Shown here: positions 6,737 through 14,723 of the stretch, in pieces
Numbering within the stretch: position 1 is the first letter of the stretch
Layout of the letters: each line of letters starts with the position of its first letter
The notes under the pieces: generated by a model
Database searches by the model: none
What the model was told of the DNA's origin: nothing
What the model saw: only the letters and a program-made list of their open reading frames with translations
Position numbers and translations under genes: made by a program
DNA from: Verrucomicrobiota bacterium
GTDB lineage: Bacteria > Verrucomicrobiota > Verrucomicrobiia > Opitutales > Opitutaceae
Length of the DNA: 19,000 nucleotides
Direction of reading: 5' to 3'
Assembly: GCA_030832235.1 (NCBI GenBank)
Contig: JAURJO010000286.1
Location: forward strand, 1-19,000

Positions 6737-8725
6737 ATGCACACGCCGCTGCCAGGCGACATTCCCGGTTTGACCGTCGAACGCCGGGACGGCCGCGACC
6801 CGCGGATCCTTTTTTTCTATTTCATCATCGTGGTGATGCTGCTCCTGCTCGCGGGCGGGCTCGCCCACCAGCAATTGCGCCGCACGGGCGAGCACGCCAA
6901 CGCCGAACGCGTCCAGACGCAGCGCCGCATCGTCCACCCGGGACCGCGCGGCAACATCCTCGACCGTCACCAGCGGGTCCTCGTCGACAATCGGCCGCGG
7001 TTCTCGGTGCGGCTGCTCCTCGACGCGATCCGCCCGGAGATCCGGGCCGAGGAACTGATCATCAAGCGCCGTTTCCGCGCCCAGGACGACGCCGACAAAC
7101 CGGACCTGCCGACGGCTCCTGAGATCCGTCGCCTCGCACGGATGAGCGTCGTCCAACGCTACCTCGACCAGGTCAACCGCATCCTCGGACGCGACGAACG
7201 AGTCGACGCCCGTGAGCTCGACCGCCACTTCACTCGCGAGCTGCTGCTGCCTTACACGCTGCTCGACGACCTGGCTCCCGCCGACTACGCGCGCCTCCTT
7301 GAGCGGCTGCCGGTCAACTCCCCCGCGCAGGTCTACACCTCCAGCGCACGCCACTACCCGAACGGATCCGCCGCCTCGCACGTGCTGGGCTATGTGGGCT
7401 CGACCGAGGACGTCGGCATCGAGGACTTCCCGGGCGAGGACCTGCGCACCTTTAAGATGCGCGGCAGCGTCGGCCGCGATGGGGTCGAGAAGCGCCACGA
7501 CGACGTCCTGCAGGGCGAGGCCGGCGGCGCCATTTTCCGCGTCGATCCCTCCGGCAACCGCATTAATCCCCCGCTCGCGCAGGTGAACCCGCGGCAAGGC
7601 GGTAATCTCACCCTGTCCATCGATCTCGATCTCCAGCTCGCCGCGGAGAAGCGTCTCGCCGAGACCGAAATGGCGGGCGCGGCCGTCGCGCTCGACGTCC
7701 ATACCGGCGAGGTGCTCGTGCTCGCCAGCAAGCCCGACTACGATCTCAACGCATTCTCGCCCAAGCTCGGCGCCAACGCCGCGGCCGACATCACCGCCCG
7801 CGGCGCCTGGTTCAAACGCGCCGTGCAGGGCGCCTACAAGCCCGGCTCCTCGTTCAAGGTGCTCACCACCATCGCGGGCTTCCGCGCCGGTGTGCTGAAA
7901 CCCGACTCCACCGTGCCATGTCCGGGCTTCTTCCGCGTGGGCAACCGGTCGTTCGCCTGCCACGACGGTCACGCCCACGGCGAGATCGACCTCGTCATGG
8001 CGATCACCAAGAGCTGCAACGTATTCTTCTACCAGCAGGGCATCACGATCGGCATCGATGCCCTCGCGCGCGAGGCGCGCCGTTTCCACCTCGACCGGCC
8101 GACGGGCATCGACTTGCCCGACGAGACCCGGCGCATGATCATCCCTGACCCGGAATGGAAGCGCCGTGTGACCGGGGAGGCCTGGCAGGGCGGCGACACG
8201 GCGCAGTTCGCCATCGGCCAGGGCTTCGTCGACGTGACCCCGCTACAGATGGCGTGCTTCGCTGCTTCGGTGGCGCGAGACGAGGTCTGGACTCAGCCTT
8301 TCATCCTGCACGATCCCGCCCGCCCGCGCCAGCGGACAGAGCCGATCGGGCTCACCCCCGAGCAACGCGCGGCCCTGCTCACGGGCATGGAACAAGTCAC
8401 GCGGCGTCCGTTCGGCACCGCCCGAATTCTGGATGACCCCCAACTCCTCGCGCCCCTCCCGGGCCTGCGCATTGCCGCCAAAACCGGCACCGCCCAGAAG
8501 CAGACCGAAAGGGGCATGATCAACTTCGCCTGGCTCATCGCGTTCGCCCCCATCGAGGACCCGCGCATCGCTATCGCCATCGCGATCGAAGGCGATACGC
8601 CCGGCGAGGAAACCGGTGGTGGGCGCTACGCCAGCCCTGTGGCCCACGCGATTTTCCAAGCATGGCTTGAAAGCCGCCTGCCCGGCGCCAGGAAAATCAA
8701 GATCCCGTTCAAGCCTTCGGAGTAG
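6737..8725 (+). CDS. mrdA: Penicillin-binding protein 2 (elongation-specific DD-transpeptidase)
   Basis: Class B PBP that cross-links new lateral-wall peptidoglycan with MreBCD and RodA. The 662-residue product has a cytoplasmic tail, one membrane anchor (about 24–43), the class B linker signature RGNILDR (71–77), a dimerisation domain with an insertion rich in charged residues (about 95–150), and a C-terminal transpeptidase. Active-site motifs are intact: SxxK at S371–K374 (GSSFK), SxN at S426–N428 (SCN) and KTG at 582–584 (KTGTA). The anchored class B form and mre linkage support PBP2 rather than FtsI. The usual partner rodA does not follow; the next gene is convergent and overlaps the mrdA end by 17 nt. 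Confidence 0.96.
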   Translation: MHTPLPGDIPGLTVERRDGRDPRILFFYFIIVVMLLLLAGGLAHQQLRRTGEHANAERVQTQRRIVHPGPRGNILDRHQRVLVDNRPRFSVRLLLDAIRPEIRAEELIIKRRFRAQDDADKPDLPTAPEIRRLARMSVVQRYLDQVNRILGRDERVDARELDRHFTRELLLPYTLLDDLAPADYARLLERLPVNSPAQVYTSSARHYPNGSAASHVLGYVGSTEDVGIEDFPGEDLRTFKMRGSVGRDGVEKRHDDVLQGEAGGAIFRVDPSGNRINPPLAQVNPRQGGNLTLSIDLDLQLAAEKRLAETEMAGAAVALDVHTGEVLVLASKPDYDLNAFSPKLGANAAADITARGAWFKRAVQGAYKPGSSFKVLTTIAGFRAGVLKPDSTVPCPGFFRVGNRSFACHDGHAHGEIDLVMAITKSCNVFFYQQGITIGIDALAREARRFHLDRPTGIDLPDETRRMIIPDPEWKRRVTGEAWQGGDTAQFAIGQGFVDVTPLQMACFAASVARDEVWTQPFILHDPARPRQRTEPIGLTPEQRAALLTGMEQVTRRPFGTARILDDPQLLAPLPGLRIAAKTGTAQKQTERGMINFAWLIAFAPIEDPRIAIAIAIEGDTPGEETGGGRYASPVAHAIFQAWLESRLPGARKIKIPFKPSE

Positions 8726-10919
8726 TCCGGCGGATCCGTCGCGCCGTCCGCACCGCGCGACGCGCTTCGGAGAAGGTCCGCGCCGGATCCGGCCAGGTCG
8801 CCGGCGCGCCGAAGCGAAGCCGTTCCAAGTCTGCCGCGATGTGCCACGGATTCAGGTCACCGCGGGTTTCGCGGCGCAAGTGCTCCAGCCAGCGCGCGGC
8901 CTCGCGCCTCACCGGGTCGGGTCGCCGCCGGCTTCCACTCCGCCAGCGCCACCGGCCGGAGCGGAGCATCCAGGCCGCGAGCGCGATCAGACCCGCTAAC
9001 CCGATGCCTGATCCCCATCGCCGGGCATCCCACGGTTCGGTGAGCCAACCCCGCGCGGACTCCACCCAGCGCGTGAGCCCGTCCACCAGCCAGCGGCTGG
9101 AATCACGGGCGACATCCTTCACCGTTCGTAACGCCTCCGCTTGCGCGCGGTCGTCGAAACTCACGATCCGCCGGTACCAGAAGACACGCAGGCTATCCAA
9201 ACGGGCCGTCCAGCTGCGGTCGACCCGCGCGACCGCCGCCGCCGGACCGCTCCCGCCCACCGCCTGCTCCGTGGAGTCGGGCTGCAGCGCATCAACCCGA
9301 CGCCAGCCGCCGGCGGCCTCGTCAAAGAGCTCCGCCCACGCGTGCGCCTCCGAGTTTCGCACTGTGAAATTGTTCGAATAGGCGTTCCAGCTTCCGCCGC
9401 GGAATCCAGTGATGACCCGCGCGGGCAGCCCGGCGGATCGCGCCAGCAACACCAGCGATCCAGCGAAAAGCTCGCAGTGGCCCGCACCGTCGGAAACGAG
9501 CCAGCCCACCACGGGATCCACGTCGCCGCGCGGAATCGACGGACTGAGCGAATACGCATGACGCCGGCGCAGCCACTCGCCGGCGCGGCGCGCAAATTCA
9601 GGCGCAGACAGCACGGCTCCGCCTGTGACTTCCAGTGCCGCCTTCCTCAGCGCCTCGCGGTCAGGTCCCCGCAGGGAGAGACGCGTATACGAGGGAGTAC
9701 CCCGCGACCCGCCCGGCTCGCGCGCCGCCCACCGGGCCGCGAACTCCGGATCAGGGAGCAGCGCTCCCTGCTGCGGCGCCTCCACGCGGTAGGCCATCAT
9801 GGCCACCGGCTCGTCGCGCAACGCCACCAGCGAAGGACCCGGAGCGTGTCGAAAGGCGACGGTCTCGCGGAAACGCAGGCTGCCAAACGGTCCGATCAAC
9901 GGGAGGTAACGGCTCACGCCCGCCTCGAGGTAGAAAGTCCAAACGTCCGCCGGGCGCGCATCGCGCGAGACGGTGCCAGGCAGCACCGCCGCCGAGCGCT
10001 CCCCCCGAAACTGGCCGCGCAGCGCGGGCGACTGGCGGAAGACCCCTGCCGCGTAATCATCGAGCACGAGCATCCTCCAGTACGGTATCGCCGGGATCCG
10101 AGTCTGGTCCGTGACGTCGACACTTAGCGCCACCGACGAGTCGAGTTGGATCTCGCTCACCTGACCGAGTTGGATGGTCTCCGCGAAACCCGACCGCGCC
10201 TTCCGCGACACCAGCCGCTCGATGAACATGCTGTTCTCGAATTGGAAACGCGGGATCGCAAGAAACAGCAGCGCCGAGAGACCGACCAATCCCGAGAACA
10301 ACGCGGCGCCCAGACCCACCGCACGCCAGTCAGCGACCGCCGCGAGTCGCCGCCGCAACGCCCGCCAATCCGCCGCGCGCGCCCAAGCCGGGACCTCCCC
10401 GGGCGGCTCCGACGGCGCGGCGGCCTCCGCCGCCTCGCCGAGGGTGATCACCAGCAGGAACACAAGAGCGACCGCGGCGTATACCAGCAGATGCGCGGCG
10501 AAGGTGAGCGAAACCGTCAGCACGCCGGCCACGATCACGAGGAACAACCCGAGCAGGATCACCTGCAGGTCGTCGCGTCGTTTCCGGTAGGAAATGTTGC
10601 GGTAGATCAACAGCAGCAGCCCGAGCCGCACGACCGCGGGCAGCAGTTCACCACCACGCCAGAGGTCGGCCGCGAAGAGCAGCACGATGACGGGGAAAGC
10701 CAGCGGGTGGACGAGCCGCGGCACGTGCGCCGGCAGCGTGGGGCGCAGTGCCGTCACCACCGCCGCCGCGAAAGCCAGCGCCATGAGCACCGGCGCCTCG
10801 ATTTCCATGTAAAGTACTGTCGCGGAGCCCAGCACGCTGAGCACCGCCCCCAGACCCCAACGCAGCAGCCGGAATTCATCGGCGGTGAGGCGCACCGCGG
10901 GTTTTTCCAACGCTTTCAT
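8709..10919 (-). CDS. Membrane-anchored transglutaminase-like protein (DUF3488 / transglutaminase core)
   Basis: The 736-residue product has an N-terminal bundle of about six to seven hydrophobic helices (22–165 and about 203–226), a large extracytoplasmic region, a transglutaminase-like papain-fold domain and a last membrane helix (about 637–654) with a basic cytoplasmic tail. The catalytic triad is readable: Cys482 in GAGHCELFAG, His526 in SEAHAWAEL and Asp543 in WRRVDALQP. This is the standard architecture of the TgpA-like protein found with MoxR and DUF58 proteins. TgpA of Pseudomonas aeruginosa is reported essential, but the substrate is unknown; the fold could act as protease, amidase or transglutaminase. 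Its ATG overlaps the DUF58 stop (ATGA), so it is the third gene of the operon. Confidence 0.92.
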   Translation of the reverse strand: MKALEKPAVRLTADEFRLLRWGLGAVLSVLGSATVLYMEIEAPVLMALAFAAAVVTALRPTLPAHVPRLVHPLAFPVIVLLFAADLWRGGELLPAVVRLGLLLLIYRNISYRKRRDDLQVILLGLFLVIVAGVLTVSLTFAAHLLVYAAVALVFLLVITLGEAAEAAAPSEPPGEVPAWARAADWRALRRRLAAVADWRAVGLGAALFSGLVGLSALLFLAIPRFQFENSMFIERLVSRKARSGFAETIQLGQVSEIQLDSSVALSVDVTDQTRIPAIPYWRMLVLDDYAAGVFRQSPALRGQFRGERSAAVLPGTVSRDARPADVWTFYLEAGVSRYLPLIGPFGSLRFRETVAFRHAPGPSLVALRDEPVAMMAYRVEAPQQGALLPDPEFAARWAAREPGGSRGTPSYTRLSLRGPDREALRKAALEVTGGAVLSAPEFARRAGEWLRRRHAYSLSPSIPRGDVDPVVGWLVSDGAGHCELFAGSLVLLARSAGLPARVITGFRGGSWNAYSNNFTVRNSEAHAWAELFDEAAGGWRRVDALQPDSTEQAVGGSGPAAAVARVDRSWTARLDSLRVFWYRRIVSFDDRAQAEALRTVKDVARDSSRWLVDGLTRWVESARGWLTEPWDARRWGSGIGLAGLIALAAWMLRSGRWRWRSGSRRRPDPVRREAARWLEHLRRETRGDLNPWHIAADLERLRFGAPATWPDPARTFSEARRAVRTARRIRRTTPKA

Positions 10920-12184
10920 GCCGAGGCCACCTTGATTCCTTCCGCGAAGGCCGCCACGCCATGCTTCCCCTCCGGAGCGAAGACCACCGTGCTGCCGCGA
11001 CCGGTCCGCGGCTCCGGAGTCGCTTCTCCGCCGGACTCCGCGGAGGGATTCACCAGCGCCAGACGGTCCAGCAGATCCTCCAGGTCCCGCACGCCGCGCA
11101 CGGGTCGGAGCGCCTCGCGATCCAGCGCGACCGCGCGCAGCCGTCCCTGCCGGAAAAGGTCTTCCGCGTAGGTCGCGGCGAAACGGACCAGCAGCTCGAA
11201 CCGCTCCGGCTCCGGCCAGAGTTCACGATCCGTGCGGATCCACAACGAGCACCCCTCGGAGCTCTCGGCCGAGAATTGCCGCACGAGCAGGGTGCCCGAG
11301 CGCGCGCTCGCTTTCCAGTGCACCAACCGGTGTGAGTCGCCGGGCGCGTAACGACGCAGCGCCAGCAGGTCGGAACCGCCGCCGGCCCGCCGCTCGCGTT
11401 CCCCCTCCCCGCGCCGTTTCGCCCCGGGAGTGCCCCAGCGGCGGTACTCGACCGGCGCCGGCCAAACCACGGCCTCCACCCGCTGCCCCACTCCGACATC
11501 CTTCCGGAGAAATCCGAACGGAAACAGCGAGGCCACCCCGGCCAGCTCGATCCGCAAAAGTCCGCGTCGCTCCGGCCGCACGATCCAGTCCACCGCCGCC
11601 TGTCCCTTGGGCGCGATACGGTCCGCCAGAGGCAGTCGGGCACGGCGCTCCCCTCGCTCCGCCGCGGCCAGCGCTGCGCGGATGTCGGCCGCGCGCGCGG
11701 TGAAGGTCGACTCCGCCCCTTTGCCCTCGTTGTCGACGGAACGCGCCGAGAAATCCAACCAGAGCCCGTAGGCGGGAAGGACCCGCCGGCCGTTCTTCAA
11801 ATCCGCCGTCACGACCGCGTCGTGCCCGGCCCGCAAAGGACCCGCGACGCGCAGTCGCCAAAGGACCCGCCGCAGGTTCATCCACGAGAGCAGGCCGCTG
11901 AACAACAGGCACGACAGCAGGAGCGACAGCGTGATAAAGAGGATGTTGTTGGAGGAATTGTAGGCCGCGGCGCCGATGCCGAAGGCCACGGCGATCAACA
12001 GTGTACCCGAGACTGTAGGGAGGAGACGATGGCCGCGGCGCGGGCAAACCATCGACCAGAGCAGGGCGTTCCAAGTGAACGGCGCGCGTTTCTCCTCCCC
12101 TCCGGTGCCAGCCCAGCCGCTGACGACCTCGCGCCCGGCCGCAGTGCCCGGCGCGATCGGATCGCGATCTACCGCCATGGCCAT
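10916..12184 (-). CDS. DUF58 domain protein, operon partner of MoxR
   Basis: From the ATG at 12184 the product has 422 residues. Two hydrophobic helices (about 58–76 and 80–100) anchor it. The DUF58 signature RRYAPGDSHRLVHWKASAR is at 277–295, followed by a von Willebrand A-like C-terminal half (…LVRQF…CSLWIRTD…). Such proteins are nearly always encoded next to MoxR ATPases and are thought to be their substrate or adaptor. The in-frame extension to 12424 would run inside the moxR coding region and is Arg/Gly-rich junk, so it is rejected; a second ATG at 12178 is equally possible. The gene starts 11 nt after the moxR stop and overlaps the transglutaminase gene by 4 nt. Confidence 0.92.
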   Translation of the reverse strand: MAMAVDRDPIAPGTAAGREVVSGWAGTGGEEKRAPFTWNALLWSMVCPRRGHRLLPTVSGTLLIAVAFGIGAAAYNSSNNILFITLSLLLSCLLFSGLLSWMNLRRVLWRLRVAGPLRAGHDAVVTADLKNGRRVLPAYGLWLDFSARSVDNEGKGAESTFTARAADIRAALAAAERGERRARLPLADRIAPKGQAAVDWIVRPERRGLLRIELAGVASLFPFGFLRKDVGVGQRVEAVVWPAPVEYRRWGTPGAKRRGEGERERRAGGGSDLLALRRYAPGDSHRLVHWKASARSGTLLVRQFSAESSEGCSLWIRTDRELWPEPERFELLVRFAATYAEDLFRQGRLRAVALDREALRPVRGVRDLEDLLDRLALVNPSAESGGEATPEPRTGRGSTVVFAPEGKHGVAAFAEGIKVASA

Positions 12185-12195
12185 CGCCGGATGGA

Positions 12196-13167
12196 TCAGG
12201 CCGGGGCCGGAATCGCAGCCACCAGACGCTTGAGCGCCGCCGCCACCGCGCGCCGTTCCTCCAGCGCGTCGCTGGTCTGACGTGCGGGCGAAAGACGATG
12301 GGCGAGCACGGGTTCGACGAGGGAGCTCACATCCTCCGGCACCACGAAGTCGCGCCCGCGAGCGAGCGCCCGAGCCTGCGCCGCGGCGCGCAGGGCGAGA
12401 CTGCCGCGCACACTCACGCCGCACCGGAATTCCGTCTCCGTCCGCGTGGCGGCCACGATGCGCAGGATGAAGTCGATGACGCTATCCTCCACGAACACCT
12501 GCGGAACGAGCGCCTGCAAAGCCACGACCTCGGAACGCGTGAGCACCGGATTGACCGAGATCGCGTCGTAGCCGCCGAGCGCACGGCGCAGGATCTCGCG
12601 TTCGTCGTCGGCGCCCGGGTAACCCATCCGCAGCCGCATGAGAAACCGGTCCATCTGGCTCTCCGGCAGCGGGAACGTGCCCTCGTAGTCGACGGGGTTC
12701 TGCGTCGCGAAGACCATGAACGGCGCGCCCACCGGATGCGGCTCTCCGTCGACCGTGACGCGCGCGCGGTCCATCACCTCGAGCAAAGCCGACTGGGTCT
12801 TCGGCGTGGTGCGGTTGATCTCGTCGGCCAGGACGATGTTCGCGAAGACCGGCCCCTTCTTGAACAGGAACTCGCGCGTCGTCTCATCGTAGATCGCGAC
12901 GCCGGTGACATCGCCCGGCAGCAGGTCGCTGGTGAACTGGATGCGCGAGAACGAGCAGTCGAGCGAGCGGGCGAGCGAGTAAGCGAGGGTCGTCTTGCCG
13001 ACACCGGGCAGATCCTCGAGCAGGAGGTGCCCGCCGGCGGCCAGGCACACGAGCACGTGGTCGATCACGTCGTCCTTGCCGCGGATGGTGGCTCGCATGT
13101 TCTCGCGCACGCGGTCCAGCGCCCGCCTGGCCTCGGTGATCCGGCCCGCCGCCACAAAGTCGCTCAT
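12196..13167 (-). CDS. MoxR-family AAA+ ATPase
   Basis: A 323-residue cytoplasmic AAA+ ATPase of the MoxR class, regarded as a chaperone or assembly factor for vWA/DUF58 partners. Motifs in order: IRGKDDVIDHVLVCLAAGGHLLLED (28–52), Walker A PGVGKTT (54–60), DLLPGDVTG (81–89), Walker B VLADEINR (112–119), sensor-1 FATQNP (153–158), and the MoxR-specific PLPESQMDRF (166–175), which ends in an arginine-finger-like segment. Length is normal. First gene of the moxR–DUF58–transglutaminase operon. The leader carries three tandem hairpins, the last ending 5 nt before this ATG, so translation initiation may be influenced by RNA structure. Confidence 0.96.
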   Translation of the reverse strand: MSDFVAAGRITEARRALDRVRENMRATIRGKDDVIDHVLVCLAAGGHLLLEDLPGVGKTTLAYSLARSLDCSFSRIQFTSDLLPGDVTGVAIYDETTREFLFKKGPVFANIVLADEINRTTPKTQSALLEVMDRARVTVDGEPHPVGAPFMVFATQNPVDYEGTFPLPESQMDRFLMRLRMGYPGADDEREILRRALGGYDAISVNPVLTRSEVVALQALVPQVFVEDSVIDFILRIVAATRTETEFRCGVSVRGSLALRAAAQARALARGRDFVVPEDVSSLVEPVLAHRLSPARQTSDALEERRAVAAALKRLVAAIPAPA

Positions 13168-13172
13168 TGCTG

Positions 13173-13233
13173 GGACCGTAGGCGGGGCGACGGTCCGCGC
13201 AAATGGTTTTGCCGCGCGACCAGGCGGGTCGCG
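13173..13233 (-). promoter_or_regulatory. Triple tandem hairpin leader between gntP and moxR
   Basis: Three perfect inverted repeats sit back to back, each separated by 2 nt. On the minus strand, in transcription order, they are a 7-bp stem (13233–13227 with 13221–13215, 5-nt loop), a 5-bp stem (13212–13208 with 13203–13199, 4-nt loop) and a 7-bp stem (13196–13190 with 13179–13173, 10-nt loop). A weaker 5-bp fourth stem (13237–13253) precedes them, just after the gntP stop. No T-run follows any stem, so a simple terminator is unlikely. Possible roles are mRNA processing or stability between gntP and moxR, or structure-gated translation of moxR. Confidence 0.5.
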
Positions 13234-13255
13234 GCTCAGCGCAACGGTCGCTGGC

Positions 13256-14704
13256 TCAGAACCAGAGCTGGGGCCAGAGCGCGGAGGCGACGAGCGCCTG
13301 CAAAAGGCCGACCACCGAGATCACCGTGAGCAGCACGGTCCAGCTGCGGAGCGTCTCGCCCTCCGTCAGGCCGCCCAGCCGGCTGAAAACCCAGAATCCG
13401 CTGTCGTTCATCCACGACAGGATCGTGGCGCCGTAGCCGACGGCGAGGTAGATGTAGAACAGGTGCACGCCGAAGCCCTCCGGACCCGCGATGGAGATCA
13501 TGATGGAGGAGGCCGTGATCATCGCGACGGTGGCCGAGCCCTGCGCCACGCGGATGACCGCCGCCAGCAGCCACGCGAGCAGCACGTGGCTCATGCCACC
13601 GTTCGTCGCGAGCACGCGCACCGATTCGCCCACCCCGGCGTTCTTGATCATCGCCCCGTACGCGCCGCCCGCCGCGGTGATGAGGATGATCACGCCCGCC
13701 GTCTCCAGCGGCGGCCCGATGATGTCACCCAGCTGGCGCCAGCCCACGGCCTTCTGCTTCACGTAGACCGCGAGCGCGATGAGCGCACCGAGCAGGAGGG
13801 CGATGTTCTTGTTCCCGAGGAAATCGAGGGCGTCCATCAAACCCGCGGGCATGGAGGCGCGCACCGGCCCGAGGAACGAGGCGGTGGCGATCAGGATCAC
13901 CGGGAGCGCCACGGGGGCGATCGACACGAAAAACCCGGGTAGTTCCTCCTCCTTGCGTGACGCCACGGCCTCGAGCGAGGCCAGCGATGAACCGGCCGTC
14001 TCTCTCAGCGGCACCGGGGAGCGGGCGTTTATCCAATGGGAGAAGCCCAGCCCGGCGAGGGCGGGTAGGATGCCGAACAACAGGCCGCCCACGATGGCGA
14101 CGCCTAGGTCGAGCTTCAGCGTCTCCGCCACCACCAGCGGACCCGGCGTGGGCGGCACCAGGCCGTGCGTGATCACGCCACCGGCGCAAATCGCGAGCAC
14201 GTAGAGAAGGTAGTTCTTACCGGTGCGCAGGCTCAGCGCGCGGGCCAGCGGAACGAGCAGGAAGAAAACGGTGTCAAAGAAGACCGGGATCGCCAAAACG
14301 AAGCCGCACGCCATCAGCGCGAAGGCCGCCCGCGCCTCGCCGAGCACCGCGATAAATCGGCGGATGATCTTGTCGGCCGCCCCGCTTTCCATGAGCGCCA
14401 CGCCGATGACCGACGCCACCGCGATGGTGAACCCGATCTTGCCCGCCGCGATTCCGAACTCGGCCATCGCGGACTCCACGGCCTTCGCGAAACGCCCCGG
14501 GCCCGTCTGGCCTAGCGCGGTGGCAAGGCCCACGAAGAGGGCCGCGAAGAACAAGGCGAAGAACGCGTGGATGCGCAGCCACGCGATCGCGAGAACGATG
14601 AGGACGATGCTGAGGCCGAGAACCGTGACCGGGCCGAGCGTCAGCGCGAGGGGCGGGGTAAGGAGCACGGCCAAGAGCGCGCCACCGCGACCGGCGTCCC
14701 GCAA
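13256..14704 (-). CDS. GntP-family permease (gluconate:H+ symporter-like)
   Basis: A polytopic cytoplasmic-membrane carrier of up to 482 residues (about 12 hydrophobic segments), of the usual GntP length. Family-type motifs are IPVFFDTVFFLLVPLARAL (139–157) and THGLVPPTPGPLVVAETL (179–196), which match the conserved PMFFE…PL and H.(M/L)VPPHPGPL regions of GntP transporters. A hydrophilic loop lies at about 225–258. Known substrates in the family are gluconate, fructuronate and D-serine; the substrate here is not deducible. The longest frame starts at TTG 14704; a GTG at 14671 (471 residues) leaves a neater N-terminus and may be the true start. It begins 19 nt after the purine nucleoside phosphorylase stop (52 nt with the GTG), so the two are probably co-transcribed. 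Confidence 0.85.
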   Translation of the reverse strand: MRDAGRGGALLAVLLTPPLALTLGPVTVLGLSIVLIVLAIAWLRIHAFFALFFAALFVGLATALGQTGPGRFAKAVESAMAEFGIAAGKIGFTIAVASVIGVALMESGAADKIIRRFIAVLGEARAAFALMACGFVLAIPVFFDTVFFLLVPLARALSLRTGKNYLLYVLAICAGGVITHGLVPPTPGPLVVAETLKLDLGVAIVGGLLFGILPALAGLGFSHWINARSPVPLRETAGSSLASLEAVASRKEEELPGFFVSIAPVALPVILIATASFLGPVRASMPAGLMDALDFLGNKNIALLLGALIALAVYVKQKAVGWRQLGDIIGPPLETAGVIILITAAGGAYGAMIKNAGVGESVRVLATNGGMSHVLLAWLLAAVIRVAQGSATVAMITASSIMISIAGPEGFGVHLFYIYLAVGYGATILSWMNDSGFWVFSRLGGLTEGETLRSWTVLLTVISVVGLLQALVASALWPQLWF

Positions 14705-14723
14705 GCCGGGAGTTGCGGCGTGC

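Noticed and set aside
6665..8089. 474-codon minus-strand open frame
   Set aside because: Antisense to mrdA, whose catalytic motifs are intact in the plus frame; the antisense product has no family features.
9141..11171. Long plus-strand open frames (9141–10127 and 10146–11171)
   Set aside because: Antisense to the transglutaminase and DUF58 genes, with Arg/Gln/His-rich composition typical of GC-rich shadows.
12185..12424. N-terminal extension of the DUF58 protein to 12424
   Set aside because: It overlaps moxR by over 200 nt and is low-complexity Arg/Gly; the ATG at 12184 gives a normal operon junction.
12298..13942. Plus-strand open frames 12298–13329 and 12995–13942
   Set aside because: Antisense to moxR and gntP, both of which have clear family motifs.
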